The notes: a model not told the origin generated them from the sequence alone. Positions 1 to 8,028 are shown, counted from the stretch's first letter. The stretch is DNA of 34,540 bases from JBBQZU01 sp041749535 (GCA_041749535.1 JBGTBE010000093.1:1-34540); one strand, 5' to 3'. A program made the numbers and translations.

Positions 1-56
1 AGCAGTTTAGCCAGGTGAAAACCTACTTCGCCTGCCCCTGCTATGATGATTTTCAT
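1..56 (-). CDS. trkA: TrkA, potassium uptake regulatory subunit (N-terminal fragment, cut by window edge)
   Basis: Reading the minus strand from an ATG at 56-54 gives MKIIIAGAGEVGFHLAKL, which is the first beta-strand and glycine-rich loop (GAGEVG) of the NAD-binding RCK/TrkA-N domain. TrkA is the cytoplasmic NAD(H)-binding gating subunit of the Trk/Ktr potassium transporter. Only 18 codons lie in the window; the rest continues past the left edge. The match to the very conserved TrkA start is strong for its length, but another RCK_N-domain protein cannot be excluded. The gene diverges from the YccF-like gene, and two candidate -7 elements for it lie at 84-101. Confidence 0.8.
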   Translation of the reverse strand, partial: MKIIIAGAGEVGFHLAKL

Positions 57-83
57 TTACTTCTTTCAGCCATTTGGAAGGGG

Positions 84-101
84 CAAATATATGCAAAGGT
101 A
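84..101 (-). promoter_or_regulatory. Two candidate Bacteroidota -7 elements upstream of trkA
   Basis: On the minus strand, TATATTTG (91-84) and TACCTTTG (101-94) both fit the Bacteroidota -7 consensus TAnnTTTG, and each is followed by C. They lie 28-45 bases upstream of the trkA start. Neither has a TTTG at the usual 19-base spacing, so which one is used, or whether both are, is uncertain. Confidence 0.4.
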
Positions 102-164
102 CACATTGATGAAGCCAATATTTCTCATATCATGGACTGCTGTTTTCTGTAATATGCATTCCCA

Positions 165-198
165 TTTCGGACTGATTGTATTCATAAATGTATATTCG
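165..198 (+). promoter_or_regulatory. Weak promoter candidate for the YccF-like gene
   Basis: TATATTCG at 191-198 is one mismatch from TAnnTTTG, and TTTC lies at 165-168 with a 22-base spacer. Position fits a start codon at 223. Both elements are imperfect. Confidence 0.25.
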
Positions 199-222
199 CA
201 CCACTTCAGAACTTCAATTGGC

Positions 223-630
223 ATGCGCATACTTGCAAATATGGTTTGGCTCCTTTTTGGTGGCATTGTGATTGCCATCGAGTATACCATTTCGAGTATT
301 CTTCTAATGATCACCATTGTTGGTATTCCATTTGGAATGCAGACGCTTAAGTTGGCAGGATTGGCTTTATGGCCTTTCGGCAAAAGGGTGGTTACTCACG
401 ATCGATCAAATGGATGTATTTATATTTTCTTCAACGTGTTTTGGATCTTGGTTGGTGGTATTTGGATAGCCTTGAGTCATTTTATCTTTGGACTTTTATT
501 TTACATTACCATCATTGGTATTCCATTTGGTAAACAGCACATGAAGTTGGCTGCTCTTTCCTTGAATCCTTTTGGAAAGGATATAGTGGGAAGGAACGAC
601 CAGGTGCGCAGGGCATATCCAAGTAACTAG
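223..630 (+). CDS. yccF: YccF-like (DUF307) inner-membrane protein
   Basis: This is a 135-residue membrane protein made of two copies of the YccF domain. Copy one (about residues 1-57) runs from MRILANMVWLLFGGI to GIPFGMQTLKLAGL and a PFGK. Copy two (about 70-130) repeats the pattern with NVFWILVGGIWIAL and GIPFGKQHMKLAAL followed by PFGK. Each copy has two hydrophobic segments, giving about four membrane spans. The function of the family is unknown. The frame stays open upstream to 43, but that part has no family similarity, and family members start at the MR(T/I)L block, so I place the start at 223. No strong ribosome-binding site is visible, which is common in this phylum. Confidence 0.8.
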   Translation: MRILANMVWLLFGGIVIAIEYTISSILLMITIVGIPFGMQTLKLAGLALWPFGKRVVTHDRSNGCIYIFFNVFWILVGGIWIALSHFIFGLLFYITIIGIPFGKQHMKLAALSLNPFGKDIVGRNDQVRRAYPSN

Positions 631-660
631 ATATGGGATGTGATATTTGTATTCCTATCA

Positions 661-690
661 AGAAAAAGGGCCTTGTAATCAAGGCCCTTA
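661..690 (-). terminator. Rho-independent terminator of gap
   Basis: A perfect 10-bp stem, AAGGGCCTTG (666-675) and CAAGGCCCTT (680-689), closes a four-base loop. On the minus strand it is followed by TTTTT, 28 bases past the gap stop codon. On the plus strand there is no T-run, so it mainly serves gap. Confidence 0.85.
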
Positions 691-717
691 TCATTAAATA
701 CCAGATACTTGAAGGAA

Positions 718-2190
718 TCAGTAATAGTGTAGCCTTCTTACTTTGGCTACATATTTTGCAAGTCGAATTACCTGCTTCGTATATCCGAATTCATTGTCGT
801 ACCATACGTAGAGTACTACGCTCTTCTTATCAGGGTGAATGAGTGTAGCCAAGCTGTCGTATACGGAGCAGCATGTATCACCAACAATATCGCTGGAAAC
901 CAGCTCAGGAGCAATACTGTACTTAATTTGGTTTACCAAATCTCCGTTCAGTGCTGCATCTTTCACAACCGCATTTATTTCTTGAATAGATGTTTCGCAA
1001 TTGAGCTGCAGGCTCATTATTGCGAGTGATCCATTTATTACCGGTACGCGGACTGCATTGGCAGTAAGCTTATTCGCGAGAGAAGGAATTACTTTCGTAA
1101 TTGCCGACCCTGCACCGGTTTCAGTAATTACCATGTTTACAGCTGCGGCGCGCCCTCTGCGTTCTTTTTTATGGAAATTGTCAAGCAGGTTTTGGTCATT
1201 GGTATAGGCATGTACCGTTTCTATATGGCCTTTGGCCACCCCAAACTTGTTTTCGATTACATGGAGTACCGTGCTGATCGCATTTGTAGTGCATGATGCA
1301 GCAGAGTATATATGCATTTTGTCGAGATCAAGGTCTTTGTGGTTTACACCGTATACCACGTTGGGCATGCCTTTGCCGGGAGCAGTGAGAATCACTTTGC
1401 TGATGCCCTTGGATTTCAGGTGCAAAGATAGCGCATCATGATCACGAAAGGCGCCGGTATTGTCAATAAGGAGTGCATCACTGATGCCGTAGTCTTCATA
1501 ATTCACTTGATCGGGTGAAGGCGCTTCGATCATCTTGATTATCTGGCCATTAATGATGATAGCCCTGCGTTCTACATCGGCGATTACTGTACCTGGAAAA
1601 GGTCCATGTACTGAATCAACCCTGAGCAGGTCAGCGCGTTTTACAATCTCTTCATCAGTTACTTTTCGGGTTACTACAGCTTTAAGCCTAAGTTGCTGAC
1701 CCTTTCCAAATTGTGTAATGAGTTCTCTGCATGCAAGTCGTCCGATTCGACCAAAGCCATACAACACCACGTCGCGTGGCTGCACTTCAGTGCCGTTTGA
1801 AGGTCCTACGAATGATCCAATTTTGCTGAGGATGAAGTCGTGTTTCGATGCGAAATTGGGCTGTTCTTCCATCCATTCGGAAGCTAGTTTTCCAATATCG
1901 ATCTTCGAGGGAGCCAAATCCATTTCGGTAAGTGACTGGGCAAGTTCGCTTGTTGCGAATACATCGATGGGCTTTTGAACCACATCGGCGGCATACTTGT
2001 GAAGACTCAACACATCGCTCACGCTGATGTTCACAAGGTGGTTTCTAAACAAAACAAGCTCTACCGATTTGTGGTAGAGCAGGTTTCCTACGGCAGCAAC
2101 TAGATTTACGGCTGCCTTTTCTTTACTTATCCAGACTTCGAGCTCTTTATTATAGGTCGCTCTTCCTGAACTTAATAGGTCAGTAGACAT
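718..2190 (-). CDS. gap: Glyceraldehyde-3-phosphate dehydrogenase, long Bacteroidota form
   Basis: This enzyme oxidises and phosphorylates glyceraldehyde 3-phosphate to 1,3-bisphosphoglycerate with NAD(P)+, in cytoplasmic glycolysis or gluconeogenesis. The Rossmann motif GFGRIGR is at residues 145-151, the catalytic Cys300 sits in SAASCTTN, the activating His327 is in HAYTND, and the C-terminal WYDNEFGYTKQVIRL block is present. At 490 residues it is about 150 longer than classical GAPDH. The extra length is an N-terminal domain (1-139), mostly helical in character, with no recognisable motif. Similar long forms are known in Bacteroidota, so this is not a fusion artefact. The gene lies 55 bp downstream of rpoD on the same strand with no promoter motif in the gap, so it may be partly read from the rpoD promoter. 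A strong terminator follows. Confidence 0.93.
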   Translation of the reverse strand: MSTDLLSSGRATYNKELEVWISKEKAAVNLVAAVGNLLYHKSVELVLFRNHLVNISVSDVLSLHKYAADVVQKPIDVFATSELAQSLTEMDLAPSKIDIGKLASEWMEEQPNFASKHDFILSKIGSFVGPSNGTEVQPRDVVLYGFGRIGRLACRELITQFGKGQQLRLKAVVTRKVTDEEIVKRADLLRVDSVHGPFPGTVIADVERRAIIINGQIIKMIEAPSPDQVNYEDYGISDALLIDNTGAFRDHDALSLHLKSKGISKVILTAPGKGMPNVVYGVNHKDLDLDKMHIYSAASCTTNAISTVLHVIENKFGVAKGHIETVHAYTNDQNLLDNFHKKERRGRAAAVNMVITETGAGSAITKVIPSLANKLTANAVRVPVINGSLAIMSLQLNCETSIQEINAVVKDAALNGDLVNQIKYSIAPELVSSDIVGDTCCSVYDSLATLIHPDKKSVVLYVWYDNEFGYTKQVIRLAKYVAKVRRLHYY

Positions 2191-2245
2191 TTGAGTAGGT
2201 GGTATATTAGGTGGTGGTTAAGCGTAAGTAGTTTGGTCTCGATTT

Positions 2246-3109
2246 TTATCCGAGATAAGCTTTCAGGTGCTTGCTGCGCGATGAATGACGCAACCTGCGA
2301 ATTGCTTTTTCCTTGATTTGACGCACCCTCTCGCGGGTGAGTCCAAACCTGTCTCCAATCTCCTCCAGTGTCAATCCATGTTTCATCCCGATGCCGTAGA
2401 ACAAGCGAATCACTTCCCTTTCTTTTTCAGTTAGGGTTGAGAGTGATCGCTCAATTTCCTGAACCAATGACTCGTTGAGCAGGAATGTATCAGCATTGGG
2501 TGAGTCATCATTTACCATTACGTCGAGCAATGATGAGCTGTCATCTTCAGTGAATGGTGCATCTACAGAGACATGCCTTCCAGAAACTTTCAGCGAATCT
2601 GCTACTTTCTCAGCAGGAATATCAAGTGCTACGGCAATTTCTTCAATGGTAGGAGGCCTGTCATACTCTTGCTCGAGTTTGGCAAACATTTTATTGATCT
2701 TGTTCAAAGACCCAACTTGATTCAAAGGAAGACGCACTATACGCGATTGCTCGGCAAGCGCCTGTAGTATGCTTTGACGGATCCACCAAACGGCATAAGA
2801 TATAAATTTGAAACCACGGGTTTCATCAAATCTTTGTGCAGCTTTTATTAAGCCAAGGTTACCTTCATTAATCAAATCGGGTAGTGAAAGGCCTTGATTT
2901 TGGTATTGTTTGGATACAGAAACCACAAAACGAAGGTTGGCACGGGTTAGTTTTTCTAACGCTGCCTGATCGCCTTTTTTGATCTTCTGAGCAAGTTCAA
3001 CCTCTTCTTCCGCAGTTATAAGGTCTTCACGACCAATTTCTTGCAAGTATTTATCAAGGGATTGACTTTCGCGATTGGTTATGCTCTTGGTGATCTTAAG
3101 TTGTCTCAT
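2246..3109 (-). CDS. rpoD: Primary (housekeeping) RNA polymerase sigma factor, RpoD/SigA group
   Basis: This 287-residue sigma70 directs RNA polymerase to housekeeping promoters. Region 1.2 starts at SLDKYLQEIGREDLI, region 2 carries ANLRFVVSVSKQYQNQGL, DLINEGNLGLIKAAQRFD and FISYAVWWIRQSI, and regions 3 and 4 follow, ending in the helix-turn-helix GLTLEEIGDRFGLTRERVRQI. It lacks the long acidic region 1.1 and the non-conserved insert of proteobacterial RpoD, which is normal for the short Bacteroidota primary sigma factor. A textbook promoter of this phylum precedes it at 3155-3185, suggesting it is read by its own holoenzyme. Confidence 0.95.
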   Translation of the reverse strand: MRQLKITKSITNRESQSLDKYLQEIGREDLITAEEEVELAQKIKKGDQAALEKLTRANLRFVVSVSKQYQNQGLSLPDLINEGNLGLIKAAQRFDETRGFKFISYAVWWIRQSILQALAEQSRIVRLPLNQVGSLNKINKMFAKLEQEYDRPPTIEEIAVALDIPAEKVADSLKVSGRHVSVDAPFTEDDSSSLLDVMVNDDSPNADTFLLNESLVQEIERSLSTLTEKEREVIRLFYGIGMKHGLTLEEIGDRFGLTRERVRQIKEKAIRRLRHSSRSKHLKAYLG

Positions 3110-3154
3110 TATTTTAAGGTCCTCTTGGTGTTAATATCTGCAGAAAAAGTCCCG

Positions 3155-3185
3155 CAAAGATAAGTTAATGTTAATCATAATCAAA
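3155..3185 (-). promoter_or_regulatory. rpoD promoter, TTTG-N19-TATCTTTG
   Basis: On the minus strand TTTG (3185-3182) and TATCTTTG (3162-3155) are separated by exactly 19 bases. This is a full match to the Bacteroidota -33/-7 consensus. The -7 box ends about 45 bases before the rpoD start. Confidence 0.75.
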
Positions 3186-3225
3186 ACCAAATTCCCCTGA
3201 TTCCACTTAAGTTATCCACTATAAT

Positions 3226-3268
3226 TAAAGAAAGGAAAGCGATGGCTCTTTAGCCGAATCGCTTTCCT
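3226..3268 (-). terminator. Rho-independent terminator of the degP-type gene
   Basis: An 11-bp outer stem (AGGAAAGCGAT at 3233-3243 with ATCGCTTTCCT at 3258-3268) stacks on a 4-bp inner stem GGCT/AGCC with a two-base bulge. On the minus strand it continues into TTCTTTAATT. It lies about 105 bp past the protease stop codon. Confidence 0.75.
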
Positions 3269-3374
3269 ACGATATCAAAATATGACGAGATCAGCTTGAT
3301 GCTTCTGATGATGAATCGATGTTTACGGTTTCAAGGAATCTATCTCGCAGGTTTTACATTTTGAATCGATGTCT

Positions 3375-4823
3375 TTAAAGTCCGAATCCATAGTATTCGG
3401 GGGTTCCATTTTTGGTTACTCCTTCTACCAAAACTCCTCCAGTTTTGGAATTGAGTATGCGGTAAACATCTTGGGGAGAAGACACAGGCTGTTTATCGAT
3501 GTGAGTGATTACAAATCCCTGCGGAACCCCTGCCTTAAGCAGCTTACCGGTGGTAATTTCGGATATTCTTACACCATTTGCAATATTCAATTGCACCTTT
3601 TCTTCTTCACTAATGGGTATCAACGTGGCTCCGAATATCTTAGTCATTTCAATTTCTGATCGTTTTTCAAGCGCAGTATTGCCAAATCGATCGCGGAGGG
3701 TCACTTCGTACGTTTTTGACTCTTCATCCCGAAGCACTTCTACCTTCACGTTGTCGCCAGGTCTGTATTTCCCAATTTGCTCCTGAAGTTCGGTTACGTT
3801 TCGCACTTTTCGACCTTCCACACCTACAATTACATCGCCCATCTTTAGCCCGGCATCCGAAGCGGCGCCTCCATCCACAAGTCCTTGTACAAATGCTCCT
3901 TCAGAGATTCGCAATTTATTGTCGGCGGCAACCGTCTGATCTATGTTGCTGATGTTCACACCTATGTATGCCCTTTGAACTTTACCAAATTCAAGGAGGT
4001 CGGCGGTTACTTTCTGCACAATGCTCACAGGTATTGCAAAACTATAACCGCTGTATGAGCCTGTTCTGGAAGCAATGGCTGTGTTGATACCCACCAACTC
4101 TCCATTTTTATTTACAAGTGCCCCTCCACTGTTGCCTGGATTTACTGCGGCATCAGTCTGAATAAATGATTCTAGTGGAAAAGCATCCTGTGTAGGATCG
4201 TAATTCAATATGTTGATGTTTCGGGCTTTGGCACTCACTATGCCCGCTGTTACCGTACTCGTAAGGTTAAAGGGATTTCCAACAGCCAATACCCATTCTC
4301 CAATTTGAAGAAAATCACTATCGCCCAATACGATGGCTGGAAGATCTTTTTCCTCAATTTTTAAAAGGGCCAAATCGGTAGCTGGGTCAGCCCCGATGAG
4401 TGTGGCCTTGTAATTTCGGTTGTCATTTGTGGTGATCTCAATATTCGCGGCATTCGAAATTACGTGGTTATTGGTGACAATATATCCGTCGCCGCTTACA
4501 ATTACTCCGCTACCTGTGCTCTGTTGTTGTTGCTGATAATATCGCTCACCACCAAAAAACTGACTCCAGGGGTTGTAATATTGTTTAGGTTGAAATGTTG
4601 TAGTAACGTGAACCACTGCATCGACTGACCGTTGTGCAGCTGCCGTAAAATCCACTCCACTTCCATCTGTATATAATGCCGCAGGGTTTCCAGCAACCTG
4701 AAATACCGGAGCATTGTCAGAAGTATTCTTTACTCCTTTCTCTTCTAAAAAATTGGTATACAAGGCTATAGAGACAAGACCTCCGAGCATTGCAACAAGT
4801 GTCATTTTAAGTAACTGTTTCAT
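3375..4823 (-). CDS. degP: DegP/HtrA-type periplasmic serine protease
   Basis: This 482-residue protein degrades or refolds damaged envelope proteins in the periplasm. An N-terminal hydrophobic segment (about residues 5-24) is a signal peptide or anchor. The chymotrypsin-like domain carries the triad His120 (VTNNHV), Asp150 (ATDLALL) and Ser232 (NPGNSGGAL). Two PDZ domains follow: the first around 270-375, including GLKMGDVIVGVEGRKV, and a second, more degenerate one to the C-terminus, including GVPQGFVITHIDKQPV. A short Q-rich stretch (97-101) lies in the usual LA-loop region before the protease core. It sits upstream of rpoD on the same strand but is separated from it by a terminator and the rpoD promoter, so it is its own unit. 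Whether it is equivalent to DegP, DegQ or DegS cannot be told from sequence; two PDZ domains argue against DegS. Confidence 0.93.
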   Translation of the reverse strand: MKQLLKMTLVAMLGGLVSIALYTNFLEEKGVKNTSDNAPVFQVAGNPAALYTDGSGVDFTAAAQRSVDAVVHVTTTFQPKQYYNPWSQFFGGERYYQQQQQSTGSGVIVSGDGYIVTNNHVISNAANIEITTNDNRNYKATLIGADPATDLALLKIEEKDLPAIVLGDSDFLQIGEWVLAVGNPFNLTSTVTAGIVSAKARNINILNYDPTQDAFPLESFIQTDAAVNPGNSGGALVNKNGELVGINTAIASRTGSYSGYSFAIPVSIVQKVTADLLEFGKVQRAYIGVNISNIDQTVAADNKLRISEGAFVQGLVDGGAASDAGLKMGDVIVGVEGRKVRNVTELQEQIGKYRPGDNVKVEVLRDEESKTYEVTLRDRFGNTALEKRSEIEMTKIFGATLIPISEEEKVQLNIANGVRISEITTGKLLKAGVPQGFVITHIDKQPVSSPQDVYRILNSKTGGVLVEGVTKNGTPEYYGFGL

Positions 4824-4880
4824 GTTTAATTAGGCTATTTAGTCTATTTGGGTAATTAACATTGGTATGCCCCTATTTCT

Positions 4881-4888
4881 TACATTTG
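4881..4888 (+). promoter_or_regulatory. Candidate -7 element of the lipoprotein-dapF-GNAT-mltG unit
   Basis: TACATTTG followed by CA matches TAnnTTTG exactly, 38 bases before the lipoprotein start codon. A TTG at 4862-4864 is the nearest -33 candidate, with a 16-base spacer that is shorter than the usual 19. Confidence 0.5.
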
Positions 4889-4925
4889 CAGCGTTAATTA
4901 GTGTTAAGCTGAGGGAGCGATTACC

Positions 4926-5699
4926 ATGTACGGCACAACAAGATATGTACCAAAGGGACTAATTCATTTTACATCCAGAAATTCTGTCATAAAGATTGAA
5001 ATTTTGGCACTTTATCTGGTGTTGTCTTCATGTGGAAATAATCCTTCAGCAAATTTGGATGATTCAGGTTACAATCCCAAGCGTGCTCCATCTTCAGCAG
5101 AGGTTTCATCTCCTGAAGCAGTACAAATAAAATTGGACGATATTTTAACAGATTCCTCGGAGATGCTCGGCGAAATGAGTATCCCTGATACTACCGGCAA
5201 TTCCGAATTAACCGAGGAGCTTGGGCCTGACAGTTCAGGCTTGGCTGAAATGGGGGATGCCATGGACAGCTATCAGTATGATGAGAGTGGGGGCTATTTC
5301 AGTTTGCCTGAGAATGAGGACGTTTCCAGGGAAAAGCTCTTACAGGCAGTGGCGGTAAGGGTGTATCAACCTGGAATGAGAAATAGTAAAGATTCAGCAC
5401 TTTATGTTGTAGAGCAAAGACTTACCATTGTCCCTGAATCTACACCTAGGACAGTTATAATTGAAAAGTGGCGTTCTCCGGTAAATTTCAAAGGCTATAA
5501 ATTCAATAGAAAGAAGGTGCTTCTATACGGAGTTGAAAAGGACAACGCAGTAGTGATTTATTTTTATCTCGAAAACTTCTATCTCGCCTTTGATGAAAGA
5601 CTCTATGAGCTGGATGAAACAGTATCATATACACCTTTTATGGCGGTTAAAGACACAAGCCTGAGCAGGTACTTAATGAGCTATGAGCCTAGGCTTTGA
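4926..5699 (+). CDS. Putative lipoprotein of unknown function heading the dapF-mltG unit
   Basis: I do not recognise the family of this 257-residue protein. A hydrophobic stretch (about 25-35) ends in a lipobox LSSC with Cys36, followed by GNNPS, so a lipoprotein is likely, although the N-terminal region before the hydrophobic core is unusually long and the true start is uncertain. No downstream ATG or good alternative start precedes the hydrophobic core. Residues 40-135 are acidic and Ser-rich and probably disordered. Residues 135-257 look folded, with alternating beta-type segments such as VAVRVYQPGM, LTIVPESTP and KVLLYGVEKDNAVVIYFYLENFYLAF. The 3' end overlaps dapF by 17 bases, so it is translationally linked to the murein and lysine genes downstream. 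Confidence 0.65.
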   Translation: MYGTTRYVPKGLIHFTSRNSVIKIEILALYLVLSSCGNNPSANLDDSGYNPKRAPSSAEVSSPEAVQIKLDDILTDSSEMLGEMSIPDTTGNSELTEELGPDSSGLAEMGDAMDSYQYDESGGYFSLPENEDVSREKLLQAVAVRVYQPGMRNSKDSALYVVEQRLTIVPESTPRTVIIEKWRSPVNFKGYKFNRKKVLLYGVEKDNAVVIYFYLENFYLAFDERLYELDETVSYTPFMAVKDTSLSRYLMSYEPRL

Positions 5700-6465
5700 G
5701 AAATACCAAGGCACGGGCAATGATTTCGTGGTGATCGACGACAGGCAATTGATTTTTCCTGAAAGTAACCTCCCCTTGGTACAAAAGATTTGTAACCGAA
5801 AATTCGGGGTGGGTTCTGATGGACTTATGCTGGTTAGAAATCATCCTGAAGCCGATTTTGAAATGGTATTCTTCAACCCCGACGGGTCCCGCAGCCTTTG
5901 TGGTAATGGAAGCCGATGCGCCGTACATTTTTCCAGAAAGTTAGGCATGGCTGCAGAAATTGGCACTTTCACAACTACTGATGGTGTGCACAATTACAAA
6001 GTTGATCCAACAACTGGCATTATAGCAATAGGCATGCACGATGTGAAAAAGCATAGCTACGCTAAGGGATATAGGTTCATACATACTGGCTCTCCACATC
6101 TTATTGTGAATGTGGATGATATAGATCATGTTGATGTGCTTCATGAGGGGGTGGATTTGCGTCGTGCTGCTGAATTCGAACAAATAAATGGTACCAATGT
6201 GAATTTCGTATCTGAGATTGGTTCCGGCTCATTTCGGGTGCGCACCTATGAACGGGGGGTAGAAGCTGAAACACTTTCTTGTGGAACAGGGGTTACCGCT
6301 GCTGCCATAGCAATGGCGCTCGATGGAAGAGCTACTGACCAAGCGGAATTTCACACACAAGGTGGAGTACTCCAAGTGCGCTTCAAAAAAGCGGGCAATA
6401 ATTTTACTGATATTTGGTTAGTTGGACCGGTGCAACACGTATTTTCAGGAATATTCTATGCTTGA
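5683..6465 (+). CDS. dapF: Diaminopimelate epimerase
   Basis: DapF interconverts LL- and meso-diaminopimelate, a step in lysine synthesis that also supplies the peptidoglycan cross-linking residue. The 260-residue length is typical. The start MSLGFEKYQGTGNDFVVID carries the family N-terminal block. The two active-site cysteines are visible: Cys73 in SLCGNGSRC and Cys200 in ETLSCGTGVTAAA. The pair of alpha/beta half-domains expected of the family is complete. It overlaps the upstream lipoprotein gene by 17 bases and the GNAT gene by 8 bases, so all are likely translated from one mRNA. Confidence 0.96.
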   Translation: MSLGFEKYQGTGNDFVVIDDRQLIFPESNLPLVQKICNRKFGVGSDGLMLVRNHPEADFEMVFFNPDGSRSLCGNGSRCAVHFSRKLGMAAEIGTFTTTDGVHNYKVDPTTGIIAIGMHDVKKHSYAKGYRFIHTGSPHLIVNVDDIDHVDVLHEGVDLRRAAEFEQINGTNVNFVSEIGSGSFRVRTYERGVEAETLSCGTGVTAAAIAMALDGRATDQAEFHTQGGVLQVRFKKAGNNFTDIWLVGPVQHVFSGIFYA

Positions 6466-6979
6466 GAATGATCAGATAAGGCTCAGGGCGCTTGAACCCT
6501 CAGATGTGGACAAGCTCTATTCCTGGGAGAACAATCCCAACAACTGGAAGGTGTCGCACACCATCACGCCATTTTCTAAACACGTGCTTTCAGAATACAT
6601 ACAACACGCAGGTGATATTTATTCTGATAAACAGCTGCGACTGCTCATTGAGCGCTGTGATACTTCTACACCCATAGGAGCCGTAGACTTATTTGATTGT
6701 GATTTCAAAAACAAAAGGGTGGGAGTAGGAATTCTAGTAGCAGGGGCATCAGACCGAAATTTGGGTTATGGTAGCAACACCTTGGAATTATTGATTCCTT
6801 ATTGTTTTGAAATGTTGGGCTTACATCAAATGTATTGCAACATCCTTGCGGAGAATGTGAATAGCTTGATCCTCTTTGAGAAATTTGGTTTTGTCAAGGT
6901 TGGTTTAAAACGTGAATGGACAGTGCACAATGGTGTATACCACGATGAATGGCTTTTACAGAAAATTGCGGGGCAATGA
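6458..6979 (+). CDS. GNAT-family N-acetyltransferase, RimJ/RimL/SpeG-like
   Basis: This 173-residue protein is an acetyl-CoA-dependent acetyltransferase of the GNAT_3/RimL type. It opens with IRLRALEPSDVDKLYSWENN, the usual start of this branch. The acetyl-CoA-binding region is around DRNLGYGSNTLELLIPYCF, close to the Q/RxxGxG/A pattern, and LILFEKFGFVKVGLKREW forms the C-terminal motif B. The substrate (ribosomal protein, polyamine, amino sugar or murein peptide) cannot be read from sequence. I use the ATG at 6458 rather than the upstream open frame because it overlaps the dapF stop by 8 bases and begins at the family N-terminus. It ends in ATGA shared with mltG. Confidence 0.88.
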   Translation: MLENDQIRLRALEPSDVDKLYSWENNPNNWKVSHTITPFSKHVLSEYIQHAGDIYSDKQLRLLIERCDTSTPIGAVDLFDCDFKNKRVGVGILVAGASDRNLGYGSNTLELLIPYCFEMLGLHQMYCNILAENVNSLILFEKFGFVKVGLKREWTVHNGVYHDEWLLQKIAGQ

Positions 6980-8028
6980 GAGGGAATAAAAAGAAATACC
7001 GCAAGGTAGGGTTGCTATTTCTCTTCCTTTTGTTCCTGGGATTTGCGTGCATCTATGTGGGCTATAAGCTTGCATTCTCACCAGCCGTAACAGTATGGAG
7101 CAACGATGCATTTTATGTTCACACAGGCTGGACAGAAAAGGAGGTTCTTGATGAACTTGTTCAGAAAAGATTTGTGAGCAGGCCACAGGTTTTATCATTC
7201 ATATTCGACCAAAAAAACTACAGCGGCACTCAGGTGGTTCCCGGAAAGTACATACTGCGACAGGGAATGAGCCTCACAGAACTAACCAATCACCTGCGGG
7301 CTGGAAATGGCGAGGAGCAAGTAAAACTGACCTTTAGCAATGTTCGGACCCTCTCTGAATTGGCATCGAAGGTGGCGCGACAGACCGAAGCTGATTCATT
7401 GCAGCTCATATCGGTATTTTGCAATCCTACAATACAGCGTGATTTGGGATTCAATGCGAACACATTTATTGGTATGTTTCTGCCCGATACCTATTTTGTG
7501 GAGTGGGATACAAAACCAATAGATTTTCTGACCCGTATGAGAGGGGAGTATGAAAAGTTTTGGACCGAAGAGCGCTTGCAGCGCGCTTCAGTACTTGGTC
7601 TTTCGGAAAATGAAGTTTCTACCCTTGCCTCCATTGTACAAGCTGAGCAGCAAATGTTTCCAGATGAGCGCCCTGTTATTGCGCGCCTGTATCTCAACCG
7701 TCTCCGCATTGGGATGAGGCTTCAAAGTGACCCTACAGTAATTTATGCCATTGGCGATTTTCAGATAAACCGCGTGCTGAACAAACACCTCTCAGCCGAT
7801 AGCCCATTCAACACCTATATATACGCTGGCTTGCCCCCGGGGCCAATCAATGTACCATCAAAGAAAAGCATAGATGCAGTGCTTTATCCTGATAGCAATA
7901 ACTACCTGTATATGTGCGCCAAAGCTGACTTCTCTGGAAAGCATGCTTTTGCTACCAACCTCGATGAGCACAACCGAAATGCAGCAGCCTTCAGAAGGGC
8001 ATTGGACAAAATGAAAATTTTACAATAA
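6976..8028 (+). CDS. mltG: Endolytic murein transglycosylase MltG (YceG-like)
   Basis: MltG cleaves nascent glycan strands in the periplasm and is thought to set glycan chain length. This 350-residue protein has a basic N-terminus (RGNKKKYRK), one membrane span at about 11-31, a LysM-like part, and the YceG domain. Diagnostic blocks are LPDTYFVEWDT, LASIVQAEQ (the second acidic position of the ASIVxxE motif, expected to be the catalytic Glu, is kept), NRLRIGMRLQSDPTVIYAIG, SPFNTYIYAGLPPGPINVPS and HAFATNLDEHNRN. The start at 6976 forms an ATGA overlap with the GNAT stop codon, which I prefer over the in-frame ATG at 6949. Its placement with dapF suggests murein-linked co-expression. Confidence 0.95.
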   Translation: MRGNKKKYRKVGLLFLFLLFLGFACIYVGYKLAFSPAVTVWSNDAFYVHTGWTEKEVLDELVQKRFVSRPQVLSFIFDQKNYSGTQVVPGKYILRQGMSLTELTNHLRAGNGEEQVKLTFSNVRTLSELASKVARQTEADSLQLISVFCNPTIQRDLGFNANTFIGMFLPDTYFVEWDTKPIDFLTRMRGEYEKFWTEERLQRASVLGLSENEVSTLASIVQAEQQMFPDERPVIARLYLNRLRIGMRLQSDPTVIYAIGDFQINRVLNKHLSADSPFNTYIYAGLPPGPINVPSKKSIDAVLYPDSNNYLYMCAKADFSGKHAFATNLDEHNRNAAAFRRALDKMKILQ

